Notes: generated from the letters alone by a model not told the origin. Positions 47,593 through 57,626 are shown, counted from the first letter of the stretch. The stretch: 64,000 nt of DNA from Mediterranea sp. An20 (GCF_002160055.1 NZ_NFJV01000010.1:62001-126000); one strand, 5' to 3'. Made by a program: numbers and translations.

Positions 47593-50319
47593 ATGGACAA
47601 AAAAAGAGTTTATACTTTTGGAAATGGCCAGGCCGAAGGCAGAGCTGACATGCGCAACCTTCTGGGTGGCAAGGGGGCCAATTTGGCTGAAATGAACTTA
47701 ATCGGAGTGCCTGTTCCTCCCGGTTTTACCATCACAACCGAGGTTTGCTCGGAATATTATGAAATGGGACAGGAAAAAGTTGTCGAACTTCTGAAAGATG
47801 ATGTGGAAAAATCCATCGCACAAGTCGAAAAATTGATGAATTCGAAATTTGGCGATGTCGAGAACCCGTTACTCGTATCTGTACGTTCGGGCGCACGTGC
47901 TTCAATGCCGGGTATGATGGACACAATCTTGAATCTTGGTTTGAATGACGAAGTAGTAGCCGGATTATCCCGTAAGACGGGCAATGAGCGTTTTGCCTGG
48001 GATTCTTATCGCCGCTTTGTACAAATGTACGGCGATGTGGTGCTGGGCATGAAACCGACCAACAAGGATGACATCGACCCCTTCGAAGCCATCATTGAAG
48101 ACGTTAAGAAAGCCAAAGGTGTACGTTTGGATAACGAGTTGGAGGTAGACGATTTGAAGACATTGGTAAAACGCTTCAAAGAAGCCGTAAAGGCTACTAC
48201 CGGAAGCGACTTCCCCACCAACGCTTACGACCAGCTTTGGGGAGCTATCTGTGCTGTATTCAACTCATGGATGAATGAACGCGCCATTCTTTACCGCAAG
48301 ATGGAAGGCATACCCGACGAATGGGGAACAGCCGTTAATGTGCAAGCCATGGTATTCGGAAACATGGGCGACACATCAGCTACGGGCGTATGCTTCAGCC
48401 GCGATGCCGCTACGGGTGAAGACCTTTTCAACGGTGAGTACCTCATCAATGCCCAGGGTGAAGATGTAGTGGCAGGCATTCGCACTCCGCAGCAAATTAC
48501 CAAAATCGGTTCTCAACGCTGGGCTAAACTGGCCGGTATCAGTGAAGAGGAACGCGCTGCCAAATATCCATCCATGGAAGAAGCCATGCCCGCCATCTAT
48601 AAGGAACTGGACGAACTGCAAACCAAATTGGAAAACCATTATAAGGACATGCAGGACATGGAATTCACCGTTCAGGAAGGCAAACTGTGGTTCCTCCAGA
48701 CACGCAATGGTAAGCGCACAGGTGCCGCTATGGTGAAAATAGCCATGGACTTGCTTCGTCAGGGCATGATTGATGAAAAGACAGCCCTTATGCGTTGCGA
48801 ACCCAACAAGTTGGATGAGCTGCTTCACCCCATCTTCAACAAAGAAGCACTGAAACAAGCCAAAGTGCTTACACGGGGTCTGCCCGCTTCTCCGGGCGCA
48901 GCCTGCGGACAAATCGTCTTCTTTGCCGATGACGCTGCTACATGGCGTGCCGCTGGCAAACGCGTGGTAATGGTTCGTATTGAAACCTCACCAGAAGACT
49001 TGGCCGGTATGACTGTGGCTGAAGGTATCTTGACGGCTCGCGGCGGCATGACTTCACACGCTGCCGTAGTTGCCCGTGGCATGGGTAAGTGTTGTGTATC
49101 GGGTGCAGGTGCTTTGAACATTGATTATAAGAAACGTACTGTAGAAGTAGATGGTGTTGTGTTGAAGGAAGGTGACTTCATCTCCTTGAACGGAAGCACA
49201 GGAGAAGTGTATGAAGGCGAAGTAGAAACCAGAGCTGCTGAACTTTCCGGAGATTTTGCAGAGCTGATGAAATTGGCCGACAAATATACCAAGTTGCAAG
49301 TTCGTACTAATGCCGACACTCCACACGATGCTGCTGTAGCACGTAGCTTTGGTGCCGTAGGTATCGGACTTTGCCGTACGGAGCACATGTTCTTTGAGGG
49401 TGAGAAGATCAAAGCCATGCGTGAAATGATTTTGGCAGAGGATGCCGAAGGACGTAGCAAGGCATTACAGAAGATCCTCCCCTATCAGCAAAACGATTTC
49501 AAAGGCATCTTCCGCGAAATGGCTGGATACCCCGTCACGGTACGTTTGTTAGATCCGCCGTTGCATGAATTTGTACCCCATGATTTGAAAGGACAAGAAG
49601 AGATGGCAGAAGCCATGGGCGTGGACTTGAAATATATCCAACAACGAGTAGAAGCTCTTTGTGAGCACAACCCGATGTTGGGACATCGCGGATGCCGTCT
49701 GGGTAACACCTATCCCGAAATCACACAGATGCAAACCCGTGCTATCTTGGGTGCAGCTCTTGAACTGAAGAAAGAAGGCGTTGAAACACATCCCGAAATC
49801 ATGGTTCCTCTCACCGGCATTCTCTATGAATTCAAGCAGCAGGAGGAAGTTATCCGTTCTGAAGCAGCCAAATTGTTTGAAGAAACAGGCGACAGCATTG
49901 AATTCAAAGTAGGTACGATGATTGAAGTGCCGCGTGCAGCTTTGACCGCCGATCGTATTGCGTCCTCCGCCGAATTCTTCTCTTTCGGTACGAATGACTT
50001 AACCCAAATGACCTTTGGTTATTCACGTGATGACATAGCTTCTTTCTTACCGATTTATTTAGAGAAGAAGATTCTGAAGGTTGACCCCTTCCAGGTACTC
50101 GACCAGAATGGTGTAGGTCAGCTTATCCGCATGGCCACAGAAAAGGGTCGCGCCGTACGTCCAGACCTGAAGTGTGGCATTTGCGGTGAGCATGGTGGTG
50201 AACCTTCATCTGTAAGATTCTGCCACAAAGTCGGATTGAATTACGTAAGTTGCTCACCTTTCCGCGTGCCTATTGCCCGTTTAGCTGCGGCGCAGGCGGC
50301 TGTGGAGGACACTCTCTAA
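47593..50319 (+). CDS. ppdK: Pyruvate, phosphate dikinase
   Basis: A 908-residue enzyme interconverting pyruvate + ATP + Pi and phosphoenolpyruvate + AMP + PPi, central to anaerobic PEP metabolism in Bacteroidetes. The N-terminal nucleotide-binding domain has GGKGANLAEM and VSVRSGARASMPGMMDT; the central phosphohistidine is in GGMTSHAAVVARGMGK; the C-terminal PEP-utilising barrel has GLCRTEHMFF, SFGTNDLTQMT and CGICGEHGG. Complete, single-gene unit with a strong terminator. Confidence 0.98.
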   Translation: MDKKRVYTFGNGQAEGRADMRNLLGGKGANLAEMNLIGVPVPPGFTITTEVCSEYYEMGQEKVVELLKDDVEKSIAQVEKLMNSKFGDVENPLLVSVRSGARASMPGMMDTILNLGLNDEVVAGLSRKTGNERFAWDSYRRFVQMYGDVVLGMKPTNKDDIDPFEAIIEDVKKAKGVRLDNELEVDDLKTLVKRFKEAVKATTGSDFPTNAYDQLWGAICAVFNSWMNERAILYRKMEGIPDEWGTAVNVQAMVFGNMGDTSATGVCFSRDAATGEDLFNGEYLINAQGEDVVAGIRTPQQITKIGSQRWAKLAGISEEERAAKYPSMEEAMPAIYKELDELQTKLENHYKDMQDMEFTVQEGKLWFLQTRNGKRTGAAMVKIAMDLLRQGMIDEKTALMRCEPNKLDELLHPIFNKEALKQAKVLTRGLPASPGAACGQIVFFADDAATWRAAGKRVVMVRIETSPEDLAGMTVAEGILTARGGMTSHAAVVARGMGKCCVSGAGALNIDYKKRTVEVDGVVLKEGDFISLNGSTGEVYEGEVETRAAELSGDFAELMKLADKYTKLQVRTNADTPHDAAVARSFGAVGIGLCRTEHMFFEGEKIKAMREMILAEDAEGRSKALQKILPYQQNDFKGIFREMAGYPVTVRLLDPPLHEFVPHDLKGQEEMAEAMGVDLKYIQQRVEALCEHNPMLGHRGCRLGNTYPEITQMQTRAILGAALELKKEGVETHPEIMVPLTGILYEFKQQEEVIRSEAAKLFEETGDSIEFKVGTMIEVPRAALTADRIASSAEFFSFGTNDLTQMTFGYSRDDIASFLPIYLEKKILKVDPFQVLDQNGVGQLIRMATEKGRAVRPDLKCGICGEHGGEPSSVRFCHKVGLNYVSCSPFRVPIARLAAAQAAVEDTL

Positions 50320-50338
50320 GAATATCTTAAGCATTGAT

Positions 50339-50390
50339 TTAGGCTGTAATGTCCTGTATGACAGGCATTACAGCCTAAACTGTTTTTATA
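50339..50390 (+). terminator. Terminator after ppdK
   Basis: TTTAGGCTGTAATG (50339-50352) pairs perfectly with CATTACAGCCTAAA (50367-50380); an inner CCTGT/ACAGG extends the stem, and GTTTTT follows. Confidence 0.9.
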
Positions 50391-50986
50391 CGGTTCGTTC
50401 ATTTGACCGCATAAATTGCGCCAAATAAACGGCTCTCGCATACAATAATACTTCGTTAAAGTAACAGCTAATCCGTTGATAACAAATAAGTTAATTAATA
50501 AAGTTTAGCAGAATAAAATAGGTCAAGTAGCTGATTTCATTACCTTTAATGGTATCCAACCACACATTAAAGCAATGAACAGAACAGCACTTGACCAATA
50601 TGAGGAACTCGTAACCGATGCGGCAGCGATACTATCCCTCGTTTTCCATCGGACTGCTAAAGGCCTATCTGAGTAATATTTATATGCTCAAAAGAATTTT
50701 TAGCAAGTCCGGTCTGAAACCGAACAGAACTTTTAATCCTAAACTTACTCAAAGAACTCTTTGGCATAGTGGCAGAAGCCGCTTAGCCGATAGGTTGAAT
50801 TCTTAACGGACTATTATATCACGAGAAGATAATTCTTTCAATAAGTATGGCAATTCTTGGTCTCAATGATTTGATATTTTTACTCAATAATGATTCTGTA
50901 CTGCATAAAATAGTATATATTTTATGCAACATACATTGCTGTTTGAATAAAATATAGTAATATTGCACTTGAATAACAATATAGTA
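50391..50986. other. Left edge of the accessory island, no intact gene
   Basis: About 600 bases, A+T rich, between the ppdK terminator and the DUF4143 remnant. It contains the imperfect hairpin at 50521-50596. Two broken frames follow it: one from 50577 (MNRTALDQYEEL) closes after about 33 codons, and another covers 50618-50806. They look like debris of a lost gene or mobile element, but I cannot name it. Confidence 0.35.
50521..50596. repeat. Long imperfect inverted repeat
   Basis: GGTCAAGTAGCTG and TTCATTACCTTTAATG in the left arm (50521-50551) pair in order with CATTAAAGCAATGAA and CAGCACTTGACC in the right arm (about 50565-50596), with small bulges and a loop of roughly a dozen bases. 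Confidence 0.6.
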
Positions 50987-50989
50987 GAA

Positions 50990-51290
50990 TCAAGTTTTCA
51001 TAGAACTTATACGCCGGGGCTATGATGTTGAAAAGACCATGTTTTATTATCGTTCACGGAATGATAAGGGAGTTGATTTTGTCCTTCGTGAAGGACCACG
51101 CATATTACGCCTAGTCCAGGTATGTTATGATATGAGTAATCCTAAAACGGAGAAGCGAGAAATAGACAGCATTGTTGAATGTGCCGGAGAATTAAAGTGT
51201 GATAATCTTGTTATTGTGACTTATAATGATAAGCGCACAATTGAGAAAGATGGTTATAGGATAGATGTAGTGCCAATCACAGAGTTTTGA
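50990..51290 (+). pseudogene. C-terminal remnant of a DUF4143-type AAA ATPase
   Basis: The in-frame stretch VFIELIRRGYDV, VDFVLREG, LVQVCYDMSNPKTEKREI and LKCDNLVIVTYND matches the conserved C-terminal DUF4143 domain of archaeal-type AAA ATPases, normally about 400 residues. The AAA module is missing: the frame is closed by a stop just upstream of 50990. Only about 100 codons survive, ending at TGA 51288-51290, four bases before the jetA ATG. Probably left over when the Wadjet cassette or a neighbour was exchanged. Confidence 0.75.
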
Positions 51291-51294
51291 ATAT

Positions 51295-52494
51295 ATGGAT
51301 ATCCTGACGCATTTCAGAAGTATAGAAGAATTGACCAAAACACTTTCACGTGAGCAAGGATTGCTGAGTGAGATGTTTGAGAAGCGGAAGCTTATGAAGT
51401 TCCCGTTGGGGCTTGCCATTGACCTTGTTGGTGGAAATGAACAAAGATTGAGAAAGCTGGTTGATTATGGTGTGCTGGTGGAATCCGGAAATGCGGTTGA
51501 GATTGAGAGCGACTATCTGAACTTCTTTGAGGAAGTGCTGAATGTCAATGAGGAAATTAGCGTATTAAGCGTACAGGAATGCATCAACACCCTGAAAGAG
51601 AATATCGGTTATTTCTTGCAAGAGACTAATCCCAACCGCAAAGCCGGATATCAGGATAGTGTGCGGCAACTTTTAAAGAAGACCGGATTCAGGACCCTGA
51701 AAAATGTGGTGGATTTGAAGCGTAATATGGATAATGCCTATAAGCAGGAACCCAATTATGTCATCAAAAAGAAGAAACTGGAGAATCTGGATGAAAAGAG
51801 CCATAGCATTCGTGCCATGATACGTGAATGTGAAAAACTAATGGATAATGAACACGCCTTTTTCATCATGGCCAATGATCCGCACATGGCAAAAACGTGT
51901 AGCGATGTGAAACATGATTTTGTAGAAGCCTATCATGCGCTAATGGAAATTGACAGACAGATTATTTCCTATATCAATCAGATAGACCTGCAAAATCAAC
52001 TTTACAAAAAGATACGGAAGTTGAAGTACCTGCAAGATCAGTTGCTTATCAAGACTGACACGAACCTTGTACAAGTTCTGGAAGAAAGAAATCCTCTTTG
52101 GATGGAATCTCGCCAATACAATAAGATTCGCCTGTCTTTAGAAATGCTAAGGGAAAACGATCAGGTAGTAAAGTTGCTGAGACGAATTGCCGAACGGAAT
52201 GGAATACAGAAAACAGCCAGAACGGAAGCCGGACCTCTGACAGAGGAAGACCTGCAGGAACATATCCGGCAACTGAAGGAGGTGGATTCTGCTGAAGTCT
52301 GGAATGCATTTTTAGCATCAAGTTATAATCTGTTTGAATTCATTCTGAAGTATGACTATAGAGTAAAACGTAGCATAGAAGAACATGCTACCCTCTTCTG
52401 TCAGCTGGTTATCTTGCATCCTGATGAATGCCGGATAACAGGCGAATATGCAATTTATCAAGACATTGAATATCCTATAATTTATGCGAAATAA
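51295..52494 (+). CDS. jetA: Wadjet system kleisin-like subunit JetA
   Basis: A 399-residue mostly helical, charged protein with no membrane segment. On its own it is not diagnostic; the assignment rests on position and size at the head of a JetA-JetB-JetC-JetD operon. In Wadjet, JetA is the kleisin bridging the SMC-like ATPase heads. The helical, winged-helix-like N-terminus (MDILTHFRSIEELTKTLS) and long central helices fit. The gene overlaps jetB by 11 bases. Its length differs from the larger DUF3375 JetA, so a subtype other than type I is more likely; I cannot settle which. Confidence 0.75.
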   Translation: MDILTHFRSIEELTKTLSREQGLLSEMFEKRKLMKFPLGLAIDLVGGNEQRLRKLVDYGVLVESGNAVEIESDYLNFFEEVLNVNEEISVLSVQECINTLKENIGYFLQETNPNRKAGYQDSVRQLLKKTGFRTLKNVVDLKRNMDNAYKQEPNYVIKKKKLENLDEKSHSIRAMIRECEKLMDNEHAFFIMANDPHMAKTCSDVKHDFVEAYHALMEIDRQIISYINQIDLQNQLYKKIRKLKYLQDQLLIKTDTNLVQVLEERNPLWMESRQYNKIRLSLEMLRENDQVVKLLRRIAERNGIQKTARTEAGPLTEEDLQEHIRQLKEVDSAEVWNAFLASSYNLFEFILKYDYRVKRSIEEHATLFCQLVILHPDECRITGEYAIYQDIEYPIIYAK

Positions 52495-53041
52495 TACTCA
52501 AAGAATATACGAGCGGTTAAGCCGAGGGGAGTTTCTTTCGGTAGACAGTGCAGATACCTCTGTCCGTCATCTGTATGAGGATATCGAGGAAAATTTGGAG
52601 GATTATACAGAATATTTCAAGGAAATCGGTCTGCAACTGGAATCCGGTAATGGTTACTTCTATTTCTCAAGAATGGGAGAAAGTAAACAGACGATAGAGC
52701 AGAAATTGGACAGCTTTTCAAAATGGCTTGACTATCTGGATTTTCTGAAATGCTATAATCAGTCATTTGCTGCAGGATATCAGTTTCGCAAAAGTCATTT
52801 GGTAGAACAGATCAGTCTGGATATCGAACTGAAGGAAAAGGCAAACCGTTTGTTCAAGAAATACGGTGTGGGGTCTAATGTTGAAATAGTAAACAAACTG
52901 CTTCAGGAAATGCAGAACATGGGCTTTGCAGAGTGTATCAGCGAACTTGATGAGACCTTTAAGGTTACTTCGGCATTCCGCTATGCCGAAGAATTGGTTA
53001 AAATAATTCAAATTGCAAATGAAGATGAAATACCTGAATAA
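52484..53041 (+). CDS. jetB: Wadjet system kite-like subunit JetB
   Basis: A 185-residue acidic helical protein beginning MRNNTQRIYERLSRGEF. In Wadjet, JetB is the small kite (MukE-like) subunit that dimerises and binds the kleisin. Assigned from gene order and size. It overlaps jetA by 11 bases and jetC by about 17-29 bases, indicating translational coupling across the operon. Confidence 0.72.
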   Translation: MRNNTQRIYERLSRGEFLSVDSADTSVRHLYEDIEENLEDYTEYFKEIGLQLESGNGYFYFSRMGESKQTIEQKLDSFSKWLDYLDFLKCYNQSFAAGYQFRKSHLVEQISLDIELKEKANRLFKKYGVGSNVEIVNKLLQEMQNMGFAECISELDETFKVTSAFRYAEELVKIIQIANEDEIPE

Positions 53042-56000
53042 GATTATTTTTATCAATAGTGCCAATATTCCGTATGCAGAGATATCTGTAGACGGGAATG
53101 TGCATTTCACAGGGACTCAGGGTGTCGGTAAAAGTACGGTATTGAGGGCACTGCTGTTTTTCTACAATGCGGATAAACAGCATTTGGGTATTCAACAAGG
53201 ACAGAAATCGTTTGATGAATTTTATTTTCGCCAGTCAAACTCTTATATACTTTATGAAGTGATTCGAGACAATGGAGCATATACGATACTTGTCGGCAGA
53301 TATCAGGGACGCGCTTCATGGCGGTTTATTGATGCACCTTATCAGCGTGAATGGCTAATAGACGATGACAAGCAGGTATTCATGACTGATGAGGATTTGC
53401 CGATTGATTTGCAGACCTACAGACGGCTTGTTACAGATTTTGAGCGAGAGTATGACGAGATAGATTGTTGGTTCCGCCAAACACCTGATGGCAGTTACCC
53501 TGTGCGTCAACAAGCATTGAAAATAGCTGAACAGGGTCGTACAATTGTAGCACTAGACCAGCAGTTGTTTGACGTATGGCACATGCTCAATCATGCTGTA
53601 GCTTATAGTGAAAAGCATATACCTCTTTTGGAGATCGAAGCCGCAGAAGTTGAAGCGGACATAGAGAAAGAACATAACCGTGAAAAAGAACTTACGGCAG
53701 AATATGATAAAGAAAAAGACGCACTCAATCAAGACCTTGGTGCTCAAAAATGTAAATTGAAGGAAATAGCACAGGCAAGAAAGTATTTCGCTGACGAGGG
53801 TATTGATGACAAACTCGCTCTTGCCGGTCGTGAGTCTGCTATCAGACAGGAGGCTGCTGATAAACAAACGCTATTAGATAATTTATTGAAAGCTTATGCA
53901 TCGATAGAAGAAAAGTACAACATTGCAAGAGGTAAACTGGAAAATGCACGTCAGGCGTTTGGGAACATGCAGAAAGAAGCATATTATCAGAAACAGACCG
54001 AACTTCAGATAAAGCGTAAGAGTTTGGAAGAAGAACGTACCAGAAACAGGAATCAGGTGATGGAGACCTTCAACAGCTGGCGACACGACTCTGACGAACG
54101 TTTGCAAATGTTGTTGATTGAACAGAACAGGACTGAAAGTGCATTGAAGGAACTCCGTCAGTGGCATCCTATGGCTAATGAAATAAAGCAAGTAGATGAG
54201 GAACTGCAACAATTGAATTTTACGGAGAAAGAGAATGCGGCTCAACAGACAGCGGTAAAAAGTCAGATTGCCCGGATTACTGCCGAGTATGAGATGAAAG
54301 AAACGGAAATAAAACAAGCCTCTCAGCGTGAGCAGGAACGTCTTGACGCTGACCGTACACAAATGCGTGAACAAATCGCGAAGATTAATAATTTATTGGC
54401 TCGTTTAGACGGTTCTCTTTACAAGTGGCTTTGTGAAAACGCTGAAGGCTGGGAGAACACGATAGGCAAAGTAGTTGATGAAGAGAGGATTCTATATGCT
54501 CAAGGGCTTGACCCTCAATTGGATACTTTGGCTAATGGTATGTTTGGCGTAAAGTTAAACCTGGATAATATTGCCTCTGTTCATCGTACACCTGATGAAT
54601 ATAGATTGGAGAAGAATAACCTGGAAGAACAGGTACGGCAGATTAACCATCAGCTTACACTATTGCCTGTTACTCTTCAGGAAGAGATAGCTAAACTTGG
54701 CAAGAAATATGCTGTACAGGTCAATCCGCTTCGTCAGAAAATGACATCGTTGAAGGTGGAAGAAGAACAGGTGCCAGCCAAGCGTCAGGACCTGCAAAAC
54801 CGTAGGCATAAGCTGAGGATGGAAGAACAGGAACAGATTGCCCGAGAAAAAGATGTTCGTGAACATTCCTTTAATGAAGCAGTACTGCATGTGAATTCGG
54901 AAAAGGAGGCACGCAATAAGTACGAATTGAAGAATAAAAAGGACCTTAAGGAGCTCGATTCATCGTTTAACAAAGCGGCCAAAGCACTCGATGAGGAATT
55001 GCGTATTTTCAAGGAATCGCAAGATGCTGTAGCGGTCGAGCGTAATCAGGAATTTGCCGCACAAGAGAAACAACTCAATGAACAGCAGAATGCTGAACTT
55101 GCAGGCAAAGGCGTTGACACGAACTTACTCGAGCAATACCGTAGGGCCTTAGATGGTTTAGAGACTCTATTGATGAGGATTGATGAAGAACGTTCAATAG
55201 TTATCAGATATCGCGACGCAGAGCAAAATCTTTTTGCCAAGGAGCCGGAAATTAGAAAGACAATTAAGGCTATTGAGCAGCGACTCGCCATGATGCGTCA
55301 GCGTTATGAAGACAGACGGACACGTATCGGGAAAAAATGCAAAGAAATGGAGGAGCGTCGGAAAAAGGTTCGTGGTGAACTGACGCATAGGAGAGAAGGA
55401 TTGACGCTTTATCATCAGATGGTAGATAATGAGCATCTGGTGCCTGATGCTTTCCTCTCTGATGACAAGATGAAGAAGACCGATCAGGATTGTCAGCAAC
55501 TTTTAAGTCAACTTCGGGGCACTGTCAATCAGAAGCGTGAATCGATAGACAGGCTTAAATCTATAGTTGTCAATTTTAATCGTAACTTCAAGCCCCAAAA
55601 TGCTTTCCATTTCAATACAATGCCTGTAACAGACAATGACTACTTGGAGATTGCAGCGGATTTGCAGGACTTTATGGACAATAATAAAATCGAGGAGTTC
55701 CGCAGACGTACCAGCGAACATTATAAAGATATCTTAGGACGTATCTCGGCGGAAATCGGTTCCCTGATGAAACGCAGGTCGGATGTGGATGGGGTGATAC
55801 AAGATATAAACCGTGATTTTGTAGAAAAGAATTTTGCAGGAGTAATCAAGAGTATTGAACTCAGGGCAGATGAGTCATCTGACAAACTCATGAAACTGCT
55901 TATATCCATTCACGATTATGCTATAGAGAATGCTTTTTCTATCGGCGAACTGAATCTTTTTTCAAATAATAATCGGGATGAAGTGAACCGTAAGGTCGTA

Positions 56001-56441
56001 GATTATCTGAAGAGCTTGTCTCATCAGTTGCAGAACGAACCGAATCGTCCGACAGTATCTTTGGGAGACGCTTTCCGTTTACAGTTCCGTGTGAAAGAGA
56101 ACGACAATGACACTGACTGGGTTGAACGTATTAATAATGTAGGATCGGATGGTACGGATATTCTTGTGAAAGCAATGGTTAATATCATGCTCATCAATGT
56201 GTTTAAGAAAAAGGCTGCCAAAAAAAGTGGTGATTTTATCGTACACTGCATGATGGATGAGATAGGCCGCTTGCATCCTAACAATATAAAAGGCATTCTG
56301 CAGTTTGCCAATTCACGCAATATCTATCTTATCAACAGTTCACCAACATCGTATAATCCATACGACTACCGCTATACATACCTGTTAAGTAAGCATGGAG
56401 TAAGGACAAGAGTAGAGAAATTGTTGAAACGAATAAATTAA
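53025..56441 (+). CDS. jetC: Wadjet system SMC/MukB-like ATPase JetC
   Basis: About 1138 residues with the layout of an SMC-type condensin: Walker A GTQGVGKST at about 30-38, long coiled-coil arms through roughly 210-860 with a hinge-like break, and a C-terminal head with a signature-like GSDGTD and Walker B HCMMDEIGRLHP at about residue 1078. In Wadjet this ATPase extrudes DNA loops and, with JetD, leads to cleavage of small circular DNA. A TTG at 53013 and ATG at 53019 are in-frame alternatives; 53025 (MKYLNKIIFIN) puts the first strand at the N-terminus. Confidence 0.9.
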   Translation: MKYLNKIIFINSANIPYAEISVDGNVHFTGTQGVGKSTVLRALLFFYNADKQHLGIQQGQKSFDEFYFRQSNSYILYEVIRDNGAYTILVGRYQGRASWRFIDAPYQREWLIDDDKQVFMTDEDLPIDLQTYRRLVTDFEREYDEIDCWFRQTPDGSYPVRQQALKIAEQGRTIVALDQQLFDVWHMLNHAVAYSEKHIPLLEIEAAEVEADIEKEHNREKELTAEYDKEKDALNQDLGAQKCKLKEIAQARKYFADEGIDDKLALAGRESAIRQEAADKQTLLDNLLKAYASIEEKYNIARGKLENARQAFGNMQKEAYYQKQTELQIKRKSLEEERTRNRNQVMETFNSWRHDSDERLQMLLIEQNRTESALKELRQWHPMANEIKQVDEELQQLNFTEKENAAQQTAVKSQIARITAEYEMKETEIKQASQREQERLDADRTQMREQIAKINNLLARLDGSLYKWLCENAEGWENTIGKVVDEERILYAQGLDPQLDTLANGMFGVKLNLDNIASVHRTPDEYRLEKNNLEEQVRQINHQLTLLPVTLQEEIAKLGKKYAVQVNPLRQKMTSLKVEEEQVPAKRQDLQNRRHKLRMEEQEQIAREKDVREHSFNEAVLHVNSEKEARNKYELKNKKDLKELDSSFNKAAKALDEELRIFKESQDAVAVERNQEFAAQEKQLNEQQNAELAGKGVDTNLLEQYRRALDGLETLLMRIDEERSIVIRYRDAEQNLFAKEPEIRKTIKAIEQRLAMMRQRYEDRRTRIGKKCKEMEERRKKVRGELTHRREGLTLYHQMVDNEHLVPDAFLSDDKMKKTDQDCQQLLSQLRGTVNQKRESIDRLKSIVVNFNRNFKPQNAFHFNTMPVTDNDYLEIAADLQDFMDNNKIEEFRRRTSEHYKDILGRISAEIGSLMKRRSDVDGVIQDINRDFVEKNFAGVIKSIELRADESSDKLMKLLISIHDYAIENAFSIGELNLFSNNNRDEVNRKVVDYLKSLSHQLQNEPNRPTVSLGDAFRLQFRVKENDNDTDWVERINNVGSDGTDILVKAMVNIMLINVFKKKAAKKSGDFIVHCMMDEIGRLHPNNIKGILQFANSRNIYLINSSPTSYNPYDYRYTYLLSKHGVRTRVEKLLKRIN

Positions 56442-56450
56442 TCGGATAAT

Positions 56451-57302
56451 ATGGCAATAAGTGCGTCTATACAGGCATTGTTAGCCGGTGAACAGGTTGC
56501 TGGGTCGAGGCTGAACAGTAAGTTGCTTGATGAGCTGTCGGCAGAAGGTCTGCTGTTGGTTATACCACGTGGCTCAAGAAAATCCTATCGTGCCCGTGAT
56601 ATGGAGGCTCTGAAAAGATTTCTTATAGATAAGGATGAGCGTTATCGCCTTCTCGAAGTAAATGCTTCAGATTCCCGTGCCACAATGGCTGCGGAGACAG
56701 GAAATTCCAAACTTGTTATGGTCCGTTCCTGCCCGGGATTTCCTGTAAACAGTTATGAACGTGTCGAGTGTTTCCTGGGTGGAGACCCATTCCCGGTAAA
56801 TCCGCAAGAAGGAAGTTTCCTCTTTGTCTCAGACTGGAAGAAATTTACAATTTCTGAAGATGTCGTAGTAATTGGTATCGAGAATATGGAGAATTTCAGG
56901 ATGATCCGCAGGCAGCGCAGATTCTTTGAGGAGTATCTTCATACTCATGGACTTTCAGACAAAGTGCTGTTTGTATCCCGGTATCCTCAGTCGACCGACC
57001 TTAGAAGATGGCTGTGCACTATCCCGAATCATTATCTTCACTTCGGAGATTTTGATTTAGCGGGAATATATATATTTCTATTTGAGTTCCAGCAATATTT
57101 AGGTAAAGAGCGTTCTTCCTATTTAATCCCAGCTGATATTGAATCTCGCCTGAAGTCTGGTTCTCGGAAAAGATATGATGAACAGTATTACCGTTTCAAA
57201 GACATTAAGTCGGATGTGTGCGAATTACAACAGTTGATAGATTTAATTCACCATGAGCGAAAAGCTTATGATCAAGAGGGTTACATATGTTGTGATCCGT
57301 AG
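56451..57302 (+). CDS. jetD: Wadjet system nuclease subunit JetD (Toprim/DUF2220)
   Basis: 283 residues, with an N-terminal winged-helix-like part and a C-terminal Toprim domain related to topoisomerase VI A. The Toprim motifs are visible: VVIGIENMENF with Glu144/Glu147, and FGDFDLAG with Asp200 and Asp202, the expected metal-binding carboxylates. The C-terminal ERKAYDQEG also fits JetD. Intact, so the nuclease should be active. It starts nine bases after jetC and is followed by a terminator. Confidence 0.88.
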   Translation: MAISASIQALLAGEQVAGSRLNSKLLDELSAEGLLLVIPRGSRKSYRARDMEALKRFLIDKDERYRLLEVNASDSRATMAAETGNSKLVMVRSCPGFPVNSYERVECFLGGDPFPVNPQEGSFLFVSDWKKFTISEDVVVIGIENMENFRMIRRQRRFFEEYLHTHGLSDKVLFVSRYPQSTDLRRWLCTIPNHYLHFGDFDLAGIYIFLFEFQQYLGKERSSYLIPADIESRLKSGSRKRYDEQYYRFKDIKSDVCELQQLIDLIHHERKAYDQEGYICCDP

Positions 57303-57326
57303 AAACGGGTAAGAATTGAAAATTAT

Positions 57327-57369
57327 AAAAATACAGTTCAGTAAGGATGTCATGCTGAACTGTATTTTT
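57327..57369 (+). terminator. Terminator of the Wadjet operon
   Basis: A perfect 15-base stem, AAAAATACAGTTCAG (57327-57341) with CTGAACTGTATTTTT (57355-57369), the T run being part of the right arm. Confidence 0.9.
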
Positions 57370-57589
57370 GCAAGAAATCGGTATAGGAATCAGATGAGAA
57401 TAATTGTTATAGCTTCTGTGTACGACAGAAAAAAGTTATAGGAAACGTGAGCCATTATATCCCTAAATGAACCGACAACAGACTATAACGAAAAGAAATC
57501 CCACCAAGGTTCGGAGGAAAATAAATATTGGACCTAAAGAAAAGATCAATTTTCTGACTCTAGTTAGGTGCATTTCCTGAAATATTCCT

Positions 57590-57597
57590 TAATTTTG
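57590..57597 (+). promoter_or_regulatory. -7 promoter box before the frameshifted small gene
   Basis: TAATTTTG lies 30 bases before the ATG at 57627. The 220 bases between the Wadjet terminator and this box hold only a 37-codon basic frame (57467-57580), probably chance. Confidence 0.35.
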
Positions 57598-57626
57598 CCA
57601 TACAATAGGAAATTTGTAAAGACACA

